Of a stretch of DNA of 60,000 nucleotides, positions 35,601 through 48,567 are shown piece after piece. The stretch is from Zygnema cylindricum (Eukaryota > Streptophyta > Zygnematophyceae > Zygnematales > Zygnemataceae): NCBI GenBank assembly GCA_037447655.1, contig JBBHKE010000927.1, forward strand, positions 328,400 through 388,399, in the 5' to 3' direction. The notes below the pieces were generated by a model, which saw nothing but the letters and a program-made list of their open reading frames with translations, was not told the origin of the DNA and made no database searches. Both the position numbers and the translations under genes were made by a program. How positions within the stretch are numbered: position 1 is the stretch's first letter; the number at the start of each line of letters is the position of its first letter.

Positions 35601-36805
35601 GAGACAATCAGTGCCAAACCAGGACCTTAAAAAATGTGTACTTAAAGATTAAAACATAGCATAAACCTAGGATTTCTCAAAATGACTTCACCAGAATAAT
35701 CCATAACAATCCATAATAACCATGTGAAGATGAACTCTTTCTCACTTAAAAGCCGCTACAAAACATACAAATTGTATGGCAGAAGTTGGATTCTTCATTT
35801 AAAAACTTGGCACAAATAGACACGCAGAAAACAAAATACAAAACAGCAATAAATGCAAAAGGTTACCAGTCAATGACATTGATTCCAACTTCCAAGCAAC
35901 GTGTCACTGCAGCTTCGTACTCTTCGTCTGCTTTATCCGTCTCAGGACCCAAGTATGTACCAATTCCCACAGATGATAACTGAAGACCTTTCTCAGAAGA
36001 AGGAAATGGAAGGAGCCGAAAATGCTCGGGACCTGGCAGAGGCAAGGAGGCCAAACAATAAGACTCAACATAAAATTTTGAGCCAAAGCTCATTTGAAGT
36101 AATTGTGGCTCACAGAGAAAGGTCGTGGTCAAACATTGAGCAAAAAAAGAATACTCCAGTGCTAAACAACGATTCTATTGTGATCATAGCATTGTCACCC
36201 TTACCATATCTTTAATATACTGGTGTGACAGCCAAACTTTTGTCATTTGACATAGAGCTCTCATAGCTGTCAAAGCAACATGATTGTAAGAAATAAAAAT
36301 AGGGCCAAAATCTTTTTGGCAAGAGTCCAATTAATATGAATAATGCTCCTAAGTTTTAGGCATATTGTCAGAAGACCGATTATACATGCCTAATATATAT
36401 TGCCACATATATATAACCTAACATATATGTTAGATAACTTCAAGCAGGTGTTTTCAAGCAATTTTGAAATTTTGAAAGCAAAGGATGAGAAATTCTACTT
36501 TATGACAAGTGGTAACTGCGTTTCAAATTATCTCTCCTGTTCCTTAGGTCTGCCCTATATGTAGACTACTGTTAGAAAGTTTCGGAATAATTATAAACTT
36601 ACATAAAGAATTGGAGCACATACTAACTACCAATGCAATTAAAAATGATTTATATCGGCCAGTTAGATGCTCTACAATTCTATCATGCCTGAATTTCTTC
36701 TTTGCATGTTCTTCTTTTTGCAAAAACTTGAGGCCAACCTGCAGTTCCTGCAAATTTCTTTGCATAACTTTCTGTTCCACCCTGCGACGCAGAACCTGGC
36801 TGCAT
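32689..36805 (-). CDS. Aldo/keto reductase superfamily protein
   Basis: NAD(P)H-dependent oxidoreductase with a TIM-barrel AKR fold; substrate unknown. Six exons join in frame: 36739-36805, 35867-36032, 35000-35252, 34334-34592, 33297-33460, 32689-32916, giving about 378 aa. The 36739 donor and 36032 acceptor join to read KKFAGTAGPEHFR, a family N-terminal pattern. Then come LSSVGIGTYLG and VIDCAINYRNMRSERAIG (catalytic D77 and Y82), VVCTKGGF (K114), YYIHNPETQL (H181), GVATWTGLR, QAPYNLAMTEA and a C-terminal TALVGMRQMSNVNEN. This completes the AKR tetrad Asp-Tyr-Lys-His. The start at 36805 is provisional: an earlier exon with a transit peptide could exist upstream. The family is shared by plants and bacteria. 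Confidence 0.88.
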
Positions 36806-36869
36806 GACGTCTGCACTTGTACTACACACCTTACAATTTATGAAATATTTTGTATAGCATAGCTTCACA

Positions 36870-38090
36870 TATTATAGGCTCTTGTAGAAAATATCAAATA
36901 TTTTTGTGAAAAGAAATCCTTATAACTATAAGAGACCTTTGAATTAAGAATTTGCCTTTGTAAGATTTTTCCTTTCTCGCCAAAACTTATCCAAAAGAGG
37001 AAAGGAAGTTTAACACTGACATTGTTGTGTTATGTACAGTATATGACATAGAAATCAAGCAAGCTCAAAATAAAAAGCTTGGTCGCCAGTTTGAAAGTTT
37101 AAAACTGACCATTAACTAAACTAAAAACTCTTTTCGATGACAACCTCATAGGGTAATGGACGCCAGTTGAATAGCCACGTGGAGATCCATTAAGAACAGA
37201 AAAGATTGGACTTCGGAAAGCAGGCAAACAATTGCATACGTGTATGTTGCAGCCTCGTCAGCCAACGACGGTGAACTGAAGCCTTGCATTTTGCTTACCA
37301 TTGGCTATGATGACTTCAAGAAAGCAATTCCTGTGAATCGCTACACCTTGAATCGCTATTGAACAGTAATTCGGCGCCCCTGAATTACGATCCTTGAACT
37401 TAAATTATAATTCATATACTTTTTTTCCTTTTACCTTAACATAGGTACAACTTAATTACAGTCAGGATGTATTTAAAGTATTGTACCAAATGGTGCCAAT
37501 TCGTACATTAACTGCTCGTTATTTTTTAAAAAAGTACAATGAAAAGGATCAGATAACTGGTCGACACGAGAAAGTGAGTGGCGTCGCACGTGAAAAGCGT
37601 ACTCAGATTTGATTTGTAGTAATAGAGGTTGGGGGGAAATTGCGCGAACCTGTTCTCACATGTTCAAATGTCGACCTTGTCGAACCCAGGCTTTACCTCT
37701 ACACATGGGAATGTGCATTCAAAGTTGGCACCGTAGCGAACTGCACTTAGCTACGCACGAACCAGCAACATAGCCAACATCGACGCAGACAACATGGATA
37801 GGCATGAACATAGCCCGGCAAAAAAAAAGCTGCTGACTACCGCGACCTCATGCAGCCAACCAAAAACGCCGGATACTCGAACTGATATACTCGCAAGACA
37901 TATAATTTCCAAATATAACTTATATTTTTGAGGGACTTCCTTCGGATGAAGCACGTGCTTCACTTTGCTCTTGTTTTGGGCTAAGGGTTGGAGTGTCACT
38001 TGGTATACCAATTTTTGCCTCTATCGACTTGTCTTCTCCATCGTTTTGTTAAGCAATTTGGTAACGCACCGGATTGCCGCACGCGTGGCT
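36870..38090. other. Intergenic DNA upstream of the aldo/keto reductase
   Basis: Probably contains the promoter and any missing 5' exon. A lone decayed TA-element terminus (CTACACCTTGAATCGCTATT) lies at about 37340-37360. No gene recognised. Confidence 0.4.
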
Positions 38091-38093
38091 CCT

Positions 38094-38284
38094 GAGCAAG
38101 CCCCATTATGGATGAGCAGGGCGCCCATTTGTACCGTTGTTAGCACGGTTGGGAGCGAGCAAGCCCCATTATGGATGAGCAGGGCCGCCCATTTGTACCG
38201 TTGTTAGCACGGTTGGGAGCGAGCAAGCCCCATTATGGATGAGCAGGGCCGCCCATTTGTACCGTTGTTAGCACGGTTGGGAGC
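38094..38284. repeat. Three tandem copies of a 63/64-bp unit
   Basis: Units at 38094-38156 (63 bp, one C fewer), 38157-38220 and 38221-38284 begin GAGCAAGCCCCATTATGG and end CACGGTTGGGAGC. Apart from the single-base indel they are essentially identical, so the expansion is recent. Confidence 0.95.
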
Positions 38285-40563
38285 GAACAATAACACAGGT
38301 TTGGGATGTGATAGCTCCAAAGGGAAAAGAAGCGGGGTACATGTTTAACGGCGAAGTGTCGCATATACTCCCACAACGTTCTCAATCTAGGGATATTCGC
38401 GACTTGAGTGAATCTTGTGTTCTTGCATGGAGTGAAAAGAACATTGGGTGACATAGTTCCCATAGACCCTACGGCATCACATGTTTCCTGACACGTAACA
38501 TTGCATACGTGCATCATGGCTCGAGATACAACATCCTTCAATGAACGGGATTATGCACACGAAGACTTGACTGACAACTCCATACCATTATGTTTTCCAG
38601 ATCGTCGGGACCTTGGACTCGTCTTTTGACAAGTTTTTTTATGTGATTGCGCTCGAGGATCTTTTGAAGTTAGAGGACTGCAACCCTTCCTCACCTAGCA
38701 TCACCTTTGACATACCTTCGTCACCCTTCAACGTGCCTAAGTTTCAGCCCTTATTTGACAGAATACGGTGGTGAATGATGGTAGTGAGACTGACGTCTTG
38801 TTGGTGCATATAGCTGATATTCGCAATTCTCACCTTTAGTGTGGCAGAGTCTTAAGCACTGGGCCGAAGGCCCATAGTGTTTTGTGCTAGTACAGTTCTG
38901 GATTTATTCGTGCCGCTCTCAGATTTCAAGGTTTTACTTTTGTTTTGCATTTGTTATGCTTGAGAGCTGTAGGGATTTTCATCTCTAACCTTTAATGGTT
39001 GTCAACAATATTAATTTCCAATCATACTTTTGCACCTGGAAGGTATACAGTGCGTTTTTGAAATTAAAATATACTCACAATTGTACTTACGTGAAGTTCC
39101 ATGGTAACAAAATCCTTTTTGTTACTATGTCGGAGATAAAAGTTGTGTGCCATGCAAGTTCGTTGGGACGCTGTCATTGTTTCCAAACCATCCTCTTTGT
39201 TCCACAGCACACTAGGTGCATGGTGCAACATAAATTATTTTACTAATTGAAGATTGATGCATGGTCAACTTCTAGAAATAAGGAGTCAGTTGAAGAACTC
39301 CTTTTTGGTGTTTCGAGGTCACATCACAATATCCTTGTCTTGTCGGTCCTATCCCGATTGTTCACATTTTCTCGTCGTGGAATCATGTAGATTTTACCCT
39401 CGATTCAAGGCACCAAAAGCAAGGACAAACTTTGTCCTGGTGAACCTAGATGACGAGAAAAGTTGATGGCGCATGTGGAGCAGGCCGTACGAATCACCAG
39501 TTCGCACGAGCTGACCAGCTTAAAAACTGGCCACTCTGCTGCAACCGTACATTTATTCAAAAGATTCTCTACCTCGTCAATGCATGGTGTAATAGACCAT
39601 AAAGTCATTTTAGCGTTAATAGTTGCCATTGTACCTCTGCACTACGTTTTTTGCCGTACATTTATAGATTTTCCCCCCAAGGTAAACTTCAGGCAAATCT
39701 TCTGCAATGTAAATACCCCACGGATTGTGACAACAGGCTATGTTCTTGGGTTTCTCATACTGGACTCTCTTTACAACTGATCCAAAATTCTGTATGTTAA
39801 TGATAATGAAAATGCAGATGTGGCACACACTTGATAGGAAATTTGGAAAAAAAAATAAAGGTTTTAGTAACTAAGAGATCGCAAATAACTCAATATCACA
39901 AGTTTACATTCACAAAATCTGCATAACAGACTGTTCACTCAGGCCAATGTCCATTGTAACATAGAGCCCCCATTAAGTTAACAAATCCCCGAGCACTTTT
40001 TGTATCGAACAGAAACAGTCAGCCAGTAGAATTATGTTATTCGAATCATTGTAACATAAGACAATCTTAACCAAGGGCTCTTGGAGACAATGGAGATATG
40101 CCCTATAATAACACAAGTTTTCCAGCCTCTACAGATTAGAAGAACCAAAAACAAAAAGTAAGCATAAAATTAAGTTAAAAAAGCCACCAGAAAACTTCTT
40201 TTAAAAAAAGTTTTCAAGACTTCATCACCGCACTCTCAGAAACCAGTGCAAAGACTTTGATACTACATTGAGATTAATCATATTTCTCTTTTGGATCAAC
40301 ATTTATTTGCGAAGAATAATAAACAGATGAAAATTGGAACACTAACGCTACCTTAACCTCATCTGCTAATTGCATTTGCTGATCCTGCAACTTGAAGTAC
40401 AGCATAATCTACCTTTTGAGCACTTAAAAGTATGACAGTCAGAGGATGTTGACCTTATCATTGCATTGAAACTGGTTAATAGTAAAACCTTATGCACAGA
40501 CCTGTGTTTCAGGTCCAGTGCATTCCAAGAATCCCATAAGAAACAAATTACATTAATGTTGCT
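38285..40563. other. Intergenic DNA between the tandem repeat and APR
   Basis: One open stretch on the plus strand (about 38602-38775) begins after TTTTCCAG and reads VGTLDSSFDKFFYVIALEDL onward to a TGA. It looks protein-like, but I cannot place it. The inverted motif GGGCCGAAGGCCC is at about 38860. The last few hundred bases before 40564 probably hold the APR 3' UTR. Confidence 0.35.
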
Positions 40564-43500
40564 CTACTTAAGAGCATTTACCCAGGTGAGGAGTGAAAAG
40601 GCGTCTCGTCTTTCAGAAGCACGCTTTATGATAGTTGTGCTACCTTTGGGAAGAAAGTGTATGGTGGGGAAGCTTTTGAGCTGTAGTTGGGCCTTGGCAA
40701 ACTCCTTTTGGTCTTTATCAGCCTGCAAACGACCACCGAATCAGGTAAGAGTGTGAACAAAGAAATATAAAAAAAACACCCAAATAATACATCAAGAACT
40801 GATTTGGCAACCACAAATTAAGCCAGTCACAGACTTCTTCTACGTATGCCTTTCACTCAAAGGGACCACTTTCATAACTGCAAATTGCATTCTCTCAGAA
40901 AAATGTGTTCTACTATTCCGCCAGTGTACTATCAGATACTACTCAATTAGGATCCTACCCTTTGAAATGAGCCCAAGAGTACTAGACTGTAACAGAAATT
41001 TAGGATTAACAATTCGGAGGGTTTTGCAACTATTCGTGTGAATCGGAAAAAAATTGACCAAACTCGTATCACAGCCACACTTGATCTTATCATGATCAGC
41101 ACAACGTACAATTCAAAAACCCTCAATACTCTGCGAATGATCTCTCTTCTCATGGAGCCTTTGCAATCAACTGCCAACCAGAACCTTCTTCACTTACCTG
41201 GAATTTGCCAACACGAACTCCGGAACCAGCCAGGGTCTCTGCCACTTCATGATATGCAGCCTCCATCGCTTGACAGTAAGGGCACCAAGGGGCATAGAGA
41301 ACTACGAGCCATGATTCTTCTCGTGGCTCATCTGACAAAGCAAGCTGCAGCGATGTACAAAATGATCCAGCTTATAAGTAATCAGATATAAAATGCATAA
41401 CACTTAAGAATGCAACATCACATGGTTTCAGAACTGGAAAATATCTCCTCCAACACAACTCCCCATCTCTCCCCTTCCCTTTCCCTCCCAACGCTGTAAT
41501 GTCCAATAGTTTTAACATCAGCTTAGGCTTTGGAATGCACCCCAAAAATCGAACTAAACCAAGTTAATGATGTCAAGCATTTGGAAGTGATGATGCAAAA
41601 CCAAACGTAATTATAAATAACATTACCAGCATTAAATTTAACGAAACAATTCATTGATGCAACATTGCTTGCATGCTCCTGAGAGACATGCCACAAAGTG
41701 TAATGCCTTGCATGTTTAAAGTCTACAGACCTATGGCAGGAATTTTATCTGGGAAACAGTACAAACCTTTCCTATCTGCTGAATTTTTATCAGCCTCTAT
41801 ATAATTGACTCCTACTAGAATGGTTGACCAGCTATTAACTACCACCATATTCCAGTAGAATTAACATAAGGTTTAACAAAGTAAAAAAAAAAAAAGAGCA
41901 TTACTAAGAAAGTGCTAATGACTGGTTGCTGAACAGCTTTCAATCTTCTGCTTCAGGAAAAAATGTTTACATCAATACTTGGAAATAAATATAAATGCAT
42001 ACATACTTAAGCAGGAGTTGCCTGGGCGACAAAGACAGCAAACTTGAAAGCTTTGATTTGAAACAGGTAAATCATGACTAAACAGCAGATTAGAACTCCT
42101 TGACCGCAGCTTGATCAAAGCTTCAGTTGCTGCATTGGGGCAACAACAGAAGTGAAACATGGGCAGCCATAATTCTTCTCTTACGCCTTACCAACACAAA
42201 GTAGAGCTACATATACTGATTTGACCAGTGAGTCACAGAATAAATCCTCCAGCCCACACAATCATAGAGTACCACTTTCCGCAACATGTCTCAAATTTAT
42301 GTAGAGTTTACAGAGTTGTTTTCGCCTCCAATGTTTTCTTCCTAGAATCTTTGTTCTTATTAGTCTACTTGCACTCACCTTCTCTATATCTGCTCGAGAA
42401 AGGTTAACAACTGCAGGATGTTCGAAGATATCCTTCACCGCAGTCCCTTGCTTGTCTACAGAACTGTTGTAGCCGAAATCAGCCGCAGCGGTTTCTTCTC
42501 CAGGTTCTGAAGGAGCTTTGTGAAGGCCACACTCTTTAGCAGTGGCATCCTCCCACCACCACCTATCACCCACAAAAAAAAAGAGAATACGAGGGGACTT
42601 CGCTAAAAGCATTCATCGTTTTTACTAAAATACAAGCATGAAAAGAGGCCAAAGCGGTTCAAATGTTTAAAAACGAGTAGACCTTTACCAGCATTAAAAC
42701 AATAGAGCTTGATCCACTAAGGTATAAAACATTTACTGCACTACGCCAACCTATTCTCCTTTTACGTCCTAGAAGGAAGAATCAAGGTTAAGGACAATAA
42801 ATAATAATCCCAAGTAAAGAAAAAAAAAGTAAGATCAGAAAAAATAAAATAAGAAGAACAAAAAATCAAACTCAAGATTGAAATTAAAATTGAAGTTGAG
42901 ATCAAATTGACATGGAAATCAAAACCAATCCCGAAACCAGCATCAAAACAAAAACAAACAATCAAATATCAAATTGGAAAACAAATGTTCAGATGTGTAT
43001 ACCTGCCTTCCCGTTCGTGCTGATTTGGAAGGACCGCCTTTGTGCAAGGCTCACATCCAATAGAAATAAAACCTTTTGCGTGAAGTTCATTTGTTGGCAC
43101 CTCCATGGTCCGTAAAAAGTCCCAGACCTCAAGACTACTCACATTGGCCAGAGGATTGAACTTCACTAAGCTCCCTTTACCACCCTCCAGTCCCTCAAAC
43201 GCTGGATCTATTTGAGCTGCTGGAACATTAGCCCTAGTGCCTGGACTCTGGTCTTTGCGCTGTCCAGTGATCCAGGCTCTCAAACCTCGAAGCGCTCTCT
43301 GCAAAAAGCAATAAGACAACATAAACCTTGAAGTCAGTACCAATAAAATGACAAAAGGAATAAATGTTAACGAGTGCCGCAAACAAAATATTACATCATT
43401 TGATTTACTGTCAAGAGTTCAACTTGATTCTCATTTTCCAAATTGCCTACTCCCATATAAATGCTTGTAAATGATCGTACACGGCCAACGACTTGAACAC

Positions 43501-45642
43501 ACTAACTACACACCGCAAAAGAGGGCTGAATTTTCAGGAGGAACACCTGTCCACAAACTTTCAGAAAAAAGGATAATAAAACTCCACAGAGTCCGACTCG
43601 ATGCCAACACAAGAATCTTTTAAAGTCAAAAGCAATACTTTTCTGGGATATCCAAGCTGAGTAACTATAAGCACATCGAAACAATAGTCCTGCCATGACG
43701 GACACTTGTTGCACATCCGGAACTACCTAATCATCAAGGCGAAACTTCACCTTCAAGGGCTGGACTTTCCGAACACCACAGCATTCTTGATGCCCATCTT
43801 CATAGAAAGAGAACATGCCTTTTGTACGGACAAGGTTTTCTACTGCAGGTCCATCTGGAAACATATACTGTCCCACATGCAACACAAGACAAGCGGAAAC
43901 AAGTCAGTCTCCTCGACAATAATGTTTCAGCCAGAAATACAAATACTACACATTATCTCTTAAATTGATGCTTAAACAAATAATGAAAAAAACGCCATAA
44001 GTTGATTTGCGCATAAATGAAGTCAGTTACAAACTAGAGTCTTTGGCTTAACCAAAGGTTAACTAACCCAGTCAAAAAGTACAATGCCATGTTCGAGTGT
44101 CCAAAAGTGTCATCGCCCGGGTGGAACGAAGTAACTCACCTCAATGTGGATACCATAGTGCTTTTCCACCTGCAATAAGAAGAAACGTCCAGAAATCATA
44201 TGAATAACAAAGAGCATAAAAGTTACATCATATTCCTCAACATTTCCATTGCAAGCGTACACAAGAAAAACGCAATAGATGAGATGTTTCTAAGAAAAAT
44301 AGTATTTTGGGACTTGAAGCCATAATTAAGAACGTGCAAGAATGTTGCGTGCAGATGACACAAGACGCCCGAAACAAGCTAACAAATAAAAGTAAAACAA
44401 CCAGCATCCACGATACCCGTTCATTTTAAATGATTAATTTGATATGAAAATGATCCACAATATTAGATGCCAAGTCACACACAACCCAAATCGGTGTACT
44501 GCACCAAAGTCTGAGCATATGGACACGTGGAATTAACATGGTCCTGACAAGCATGTTGGACAGTGAAGTGAATGAACAGGGTCAGGATATTATAAAGATA
44601 AGCTTGAACGATAAAGCATCAATGTTCTTAATTATACCTTATCAAAAAACTGGTATGTCTCAGCGTTAAGTCGCCCAGTGTCCAGGCTGAAAACACGAAA
44701 TGGACGTCCAGTAAGTTTTGCGTATTCTATCAAAGCAACATCTTCCGCACCGCTAAACGCAATCGCAATATCGTCCCCAAACATTTCAAGCGCCTGAAAA
44801 GGTGCAAGGGAAAACCAAAGTTGTCAAGTAAAGTTAAACATAGACCACAAAAACACACAGCCAGTGTAACACAGATAGGCAGCTGAAATAAATAACTTTT
44901 CAAGGCTGCATAAGACGACACTCAAGCTGACAGCCTCCTATTAAGTTAGATTCAAGCAGCAGGCAGACACTTGGAGCTTGAATCAATTGTTTTCAGCTAG
45001 CGGGTGGCCATATCCTGCTTCAAAGACTCTAGTCAAATGAAAACAGGCAAATCCTTTTCAAGTGTCCACTATCATGTAGACATAATCATAGCCAACAAGC
45101 GGCAGCAATATAGTACCACAGAATAACACATGCTTCAATGTAATTCACAAGCATAGATACTTACAACCACGAACCGGGAGATTGTCTGCAACACTAACAT
45201 ATCAGACTAGTACACATTGAAACACAAGATCAACAACTAGAGTCCTCAAGTGTTTCCATCAATAATACTTGCCAGAAAATCGCAATGGATTTACTAGGTC
45301 TCAAGACGAATAAAAATATTTTTTCCTAACCTTGTTCATGATGGCAAATGGAGAAGCATTTTGAAGCTCCTCATTAAGCTTCACATAGTCAACTGCCACG
45401 ACCTCAGTCGCTACAGCACATACTGTAGGAGTTGCCCTCTGTGCTGATACAGCCTCATACTTAAGTCCCTTGCTGGTTTTCAATTCTGCGACACTGCGAC
45501 TTAAGGCGTTCACACGACCATACACACTCCTTGGAAGAAATTGACTTCGTGAGAGTGTCACTGCATCTGTGGCAGCGGACTGTGACAAAGAAACAGGTGC
45601 AGATTTTACCAGCTGGCAAGTATTTCCTATGGCAGACGCCAT
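40564..45642 (-). CDS. APR: 5'-adenylylsulfate reductase (APS reductase), plastid type
   Basis: Reduces adenylylsulfate to sulfite in plastid sulfate assimilation, with glutathione as electron donor. Eight exons join in frame to 466 aa: 45331-45642, 44638-44793, 44140-44169, 43751-43867, 43003-43298, 42379-42562, 41198-41344, 40564-40722. Exon 1 gives a Ser/Ala-rich transit peptide. The reductase domain (about 95-330) has [15 protein letters not shown] and FSLDTGRLN. The iron-sulfur ligands are the C195-C196 pair and C287/C290 (GCEPC). The catalytic cysteine is in KECGLH (C315). The C-terminal glutaredoxin-like domain (about 365-466) has WCPYC (C386/C389). All key residues are present and length is normal for plant APR. 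Exon 3 is only 30 nt. The gene shares a divergent promoter with a carboxypeptidase-like exon at 47120. Confidence 0.95.
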
Positions 45643-47119
45643 GTCTTCACAATTGAGGCAACTGAATCAGCTGAAGTAAAAAGTAAAAGTTAATAGAAAC
45701 ACCCTTCCCCCGATATATTTGCTGTCGGATTAAAGATTCAAATGTTGCAGACGCACGGAAAGGAGCAGGGTTGAAGGTTCATAAAGGTATCCGAGGAAGA
45801 GAATCCAACAAATATGTGTGACCAAGGGAAGTTTCCGGCGCGTGTCGAGCTTACGGCTGTAGGCCCATCTGGATTTTGGAACGGAATCTACAATCCGGTT
45901 TCCTAGAATGTGTGAACGAAGATAACAGGCTACGAGCTGCCCATTTTTCTATATGGACAGAATAGCACCTGGTCTGCTGATGGCATTTGTGTGACCTTGT
46001 AACAAATGAGGTACGGCGGCGTCTGGTTTCTACTTTAGTGTATCGTTCCTAAGTGTTGAAGATTATATTCCGATACGACATTACCACAAAAGGCGGCTGT
46101 CAATCTGCAGCGATATTTGCATTTTCAGCACGCATTGTTGCAGTTTTCTGTATTTAATTTGTTACGTGAACATCACGAACTGCTATGCACACCTTCATGA
46201 AATCCACACGAAATTGTACACTTCTAGCCTAGCACTCGGCCCGGTTCAGTAGGTTCGATTTGGCTCGGCTGGGTTCGGTTCAGTTCTGGTTTGTGAATCA
46301 AACCGAACGGTTCGGTGTGGAACCGGAATTGATAGCTGTGAACCAAACCAAGCACTTTGAGTCTCCCAAACTGAAAGGTTAAAGGGGTTTGTTGCGTCTA
46401 TATTTTGCGAGTGAAGTTTCTAAAATAATTACACTCGTTAAAAATATGTGTGGACGTGCGACTTTTTGATTGGAGAGACAGTGATGGAAAGACTATTTAT
46501 TTATCCGTTACAATTATTGAATTTCACACTTAAAACGGAAGGGCTCTGGGTTTCAGTGGGACAACGCCCGTATTGGGTGCAGGATTTGCAATTTTGCATC
46601 GACTCATCGAGCAAAGGGCAAAAGCTATTCGACGGACTAGGCTCATTTGTTTTGGACGGTTGGTTCATTGAATTGAAACAACAACAGCGCATAAACATGG
46701 ATGGCGTTGAAAATTGGTTGCGTGAGCGTGTCTAACTGTCTACCTCATGAAGAGCCGACTTCCCATTGCTGCTTCACTTCGGATTGCCTACGTGGCTATC
46801 CTATCGTGGCTGTCCTTTTCCTCGATTCGCCACGTTTCACATTGGAGAGGACATCTGTACTAAAAAATTATCAGACGTGGCGTCTCATTTAATAACGATT
46901 TCTACGTGGAGGCCATATGGAATGTCCACGACACAAATTGAGACAAGAAAGCAAGCACTAGCGTCAACAAATAGAGAACCGTAGTACTTGTGAAACAATA
47001 AATAGCTCAAGTCACGTGTTTCTGACTTTGAAATTTCCTCCCGCGGCCGAAGGCGTCCCTCAGTGACTCTATCAGTCCCTCTCCTTGGAAGTGACTGCCA
47101 TCTACAGAAACTGGGAACC
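45643..47119. promoter_or_regulatory. Divergent promoter, copy A (drives APR leftward)
   Basis: 1.48 kb between the ATGs of APR (minus) and the carboxypeptidase exon (plus). On the plus side ATAAATAG (46998-47005) is followed by CACGTG (47013-47018), about 105-120 bp before the ATG at 47120. The same pair is kept in copy B. The frame at 46448-46735 is not conserved in copy B, so the region is noncoding. Confidence 0.6.
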
Positions 47120-47680
47120 ATGGCTGACTTCCACGTCATAACAAGGTCCTTCATCCTCCTATGGTTATTTTGCGTATTTTGTTCAGCTTCTGCACGAACT
47201 TCTTCAACTATTCTCAACAACGTTAAAGCAGAAAAGAAATTAAATCCTAAAATACGAGACTTTCTTGCTCACATACCGCATTTGAGACTTCCAAGCTCTT
47301 CATCCAGCCATTCATTAGATCCAGAAGAAGATGATGGCAACCTTTCTTCTGGTCCTTTGCCACCATTGCCAGAAGACGGATGGCCTGACCTCTCGGGCTA
47401 CATATCTATCAATGAAACTGCAGGAGCTGAAATGTATTTTGCTTATTTTGAAGCAAGAAAACCAAAACGTTCATTGGCTGAAACTCCGATCATCCTGTGG
47501 CTCCAGGGAGGACCTGGATGTTCCAGTATGGTTGGTGCGTTCTATGAAATTGGACCATACAAGATTACTGAAGCTATTCCTCCGGAGCTTGTACGGAATA
47601 AGGGAGCCTGGACTGATCCTTATGGAGTTCTGTTTCTTGATAATCCAGTCGGTGTGGGTTTCAGGTACACAGAAGGCTAA
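47120..47680 (+). pseudogene. Orphan carboxypeptidase-like exon 1 (copy A)
   Basis: Encodes 186 codons to a stop just inside the former intron. The exon proper ends at 47664 with the donor CAG/GTACACAG still present, but no further carboxypeptidase exon lies downstream before the duplication junction. It carries the signal peptide and GGPGCSS oxyanion-hole motif but lacks the catalytic Ser, Asp and His. It differs from copy B exon 1 at only about five residues (for example E-D-D for E-Y-D, YISI for YITI, YGV for YGI) and has no stop or frameshift. If transcribed it would give a truncated secreted peptide. Confidence 0.85.
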
Positions 47681-47817
47681 AAAAATGGTTACATCTTGAG
47701 TCTTTGCCAAATAACTTCTTACAAAGACAATGCGAGCTCTATATTATACATATGAGTAATGTAGTGAATCCTGTATTAGTCATACTTGAGAAGGAAATGT
47801 GCTCTTCATCTTGATAA

Positions 47818-47852
47818 CCAGCTGGCAAGTATTTCCTATGGCAGACGCCATG
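47818..47852 (-). pseudogene. APR exon 1 fragment (first ~12 codons)
   Basis: Identical to 45608-45642, encoding [11 protein letters not shown] and part of the next codons before the duplication breakpoint. It still has the copied APR upstream region. It cannot encode a product. Confidence 0.9.
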
Positions 47853-48212
47853 TCTTCACAATTGAGGCAACTGAATCAGCTGAAGTAAAAAGTAAAAGTT
47901 AATAGAAACACCCTTCCCCCGATATATTTGCTGTCGGATTAAAGATTCAAATGTTGCAGACGCACGGAAAGGAGCAGGGTTGAAGGTTCATAAAGGTATC
48001 CGAGGAAGAGAATCCAACAAATATGTGTGACCAAGGGAAGTTTCCGGCGCGTGTCGAGCTTACGGCTGTAGGCCCATCTGGATTTTGGAACGGAATCTAC
48101 AATCCGGTTTCCTAGAATGTGTGAACGAAGATAACAGGCTACGAGCTGCCCATTTTGACATTTTCTATATGGACAGAATAGGAGCTGGTCTGCTGATGGC
48201 ATTTGTTTGACC

Positions 48213-48518
48213 CACAGTTCAAAAGTAGGTGAAAGTAGGCCCATACAATATGCCTATTGTATGAAAAACATACAATATGACCTTAAGATCCATATTGTAT
48301 TCGGACCTATTCGGACCAATCAAAACATTCGGACCAAAAATTGGACCAATTAAAATATTCGGACCAAAATAAAAAAATTTCACCGTGAGATTCGGAAAAT
48401 CGGACGGTCGCTGATAAAAGTAGCGATCTAAGAAGATAACATGAAAAGCCCATAACACAACTTACGATAAAGGCGCCGACCAAAGGCCTAACATAAAAAC
48501 GCCTACTTTTGAACTATG
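48213..48518. mobile_element. hAT-II MITE, complete, 306 bp
   Basis: Ends CACAGTTCAAAAGTAGG and CCTACTTTTGAACTATG, with an exact 8-bp duplication GTTTGACC at 48205-48212 and 48519-48526. Copy A at about 45990 shows the empty site as GTGTGACC. The interior has the CCTATTGTATG hairpin and repeated TTCGGACCAA. Noncoding. Confidence 0.92.
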
Positions 48519-48567
48519 GTTTGACCTTGTAACAAATGAGGTACGGTGGCGTCTGATTTCTACTTTA

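Larger units (their letters stand above)
45608..47818. repeat. Tandem duplication unit, copy A
   Basis: Spans the first 35 coding bases of APR exon 1, the intergenic promoter, and carboxypeptidase exon 1 plus 5' intron. At 47817/47818 the intron text CTTCATCTTGATA passes into ACCAGCTGGCAAG, the APR exon 1 sequence found at 45608. The breakpoint overlap is only one or two bases, which suggests end-joining. Copy B is 47818-58400. Confidence 0.93.

Noticed and set aside
37200-37320. Possible first exon of the aldo/keto reductase (minus strand ATG near 37290)
   Set aside because: An ATG-led stretch exists, but I could not find a donor that joins in frame to the exon at 36739-36805 with a family-like N-terminus.
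46448-46735. 95-aa frame upstream of carboxypeptidase exon copy A
   Set aside because: The matching region in copy B (about 57074-57330) has several indels that break the frame, so it is promoter or 5' UTR, not protein.
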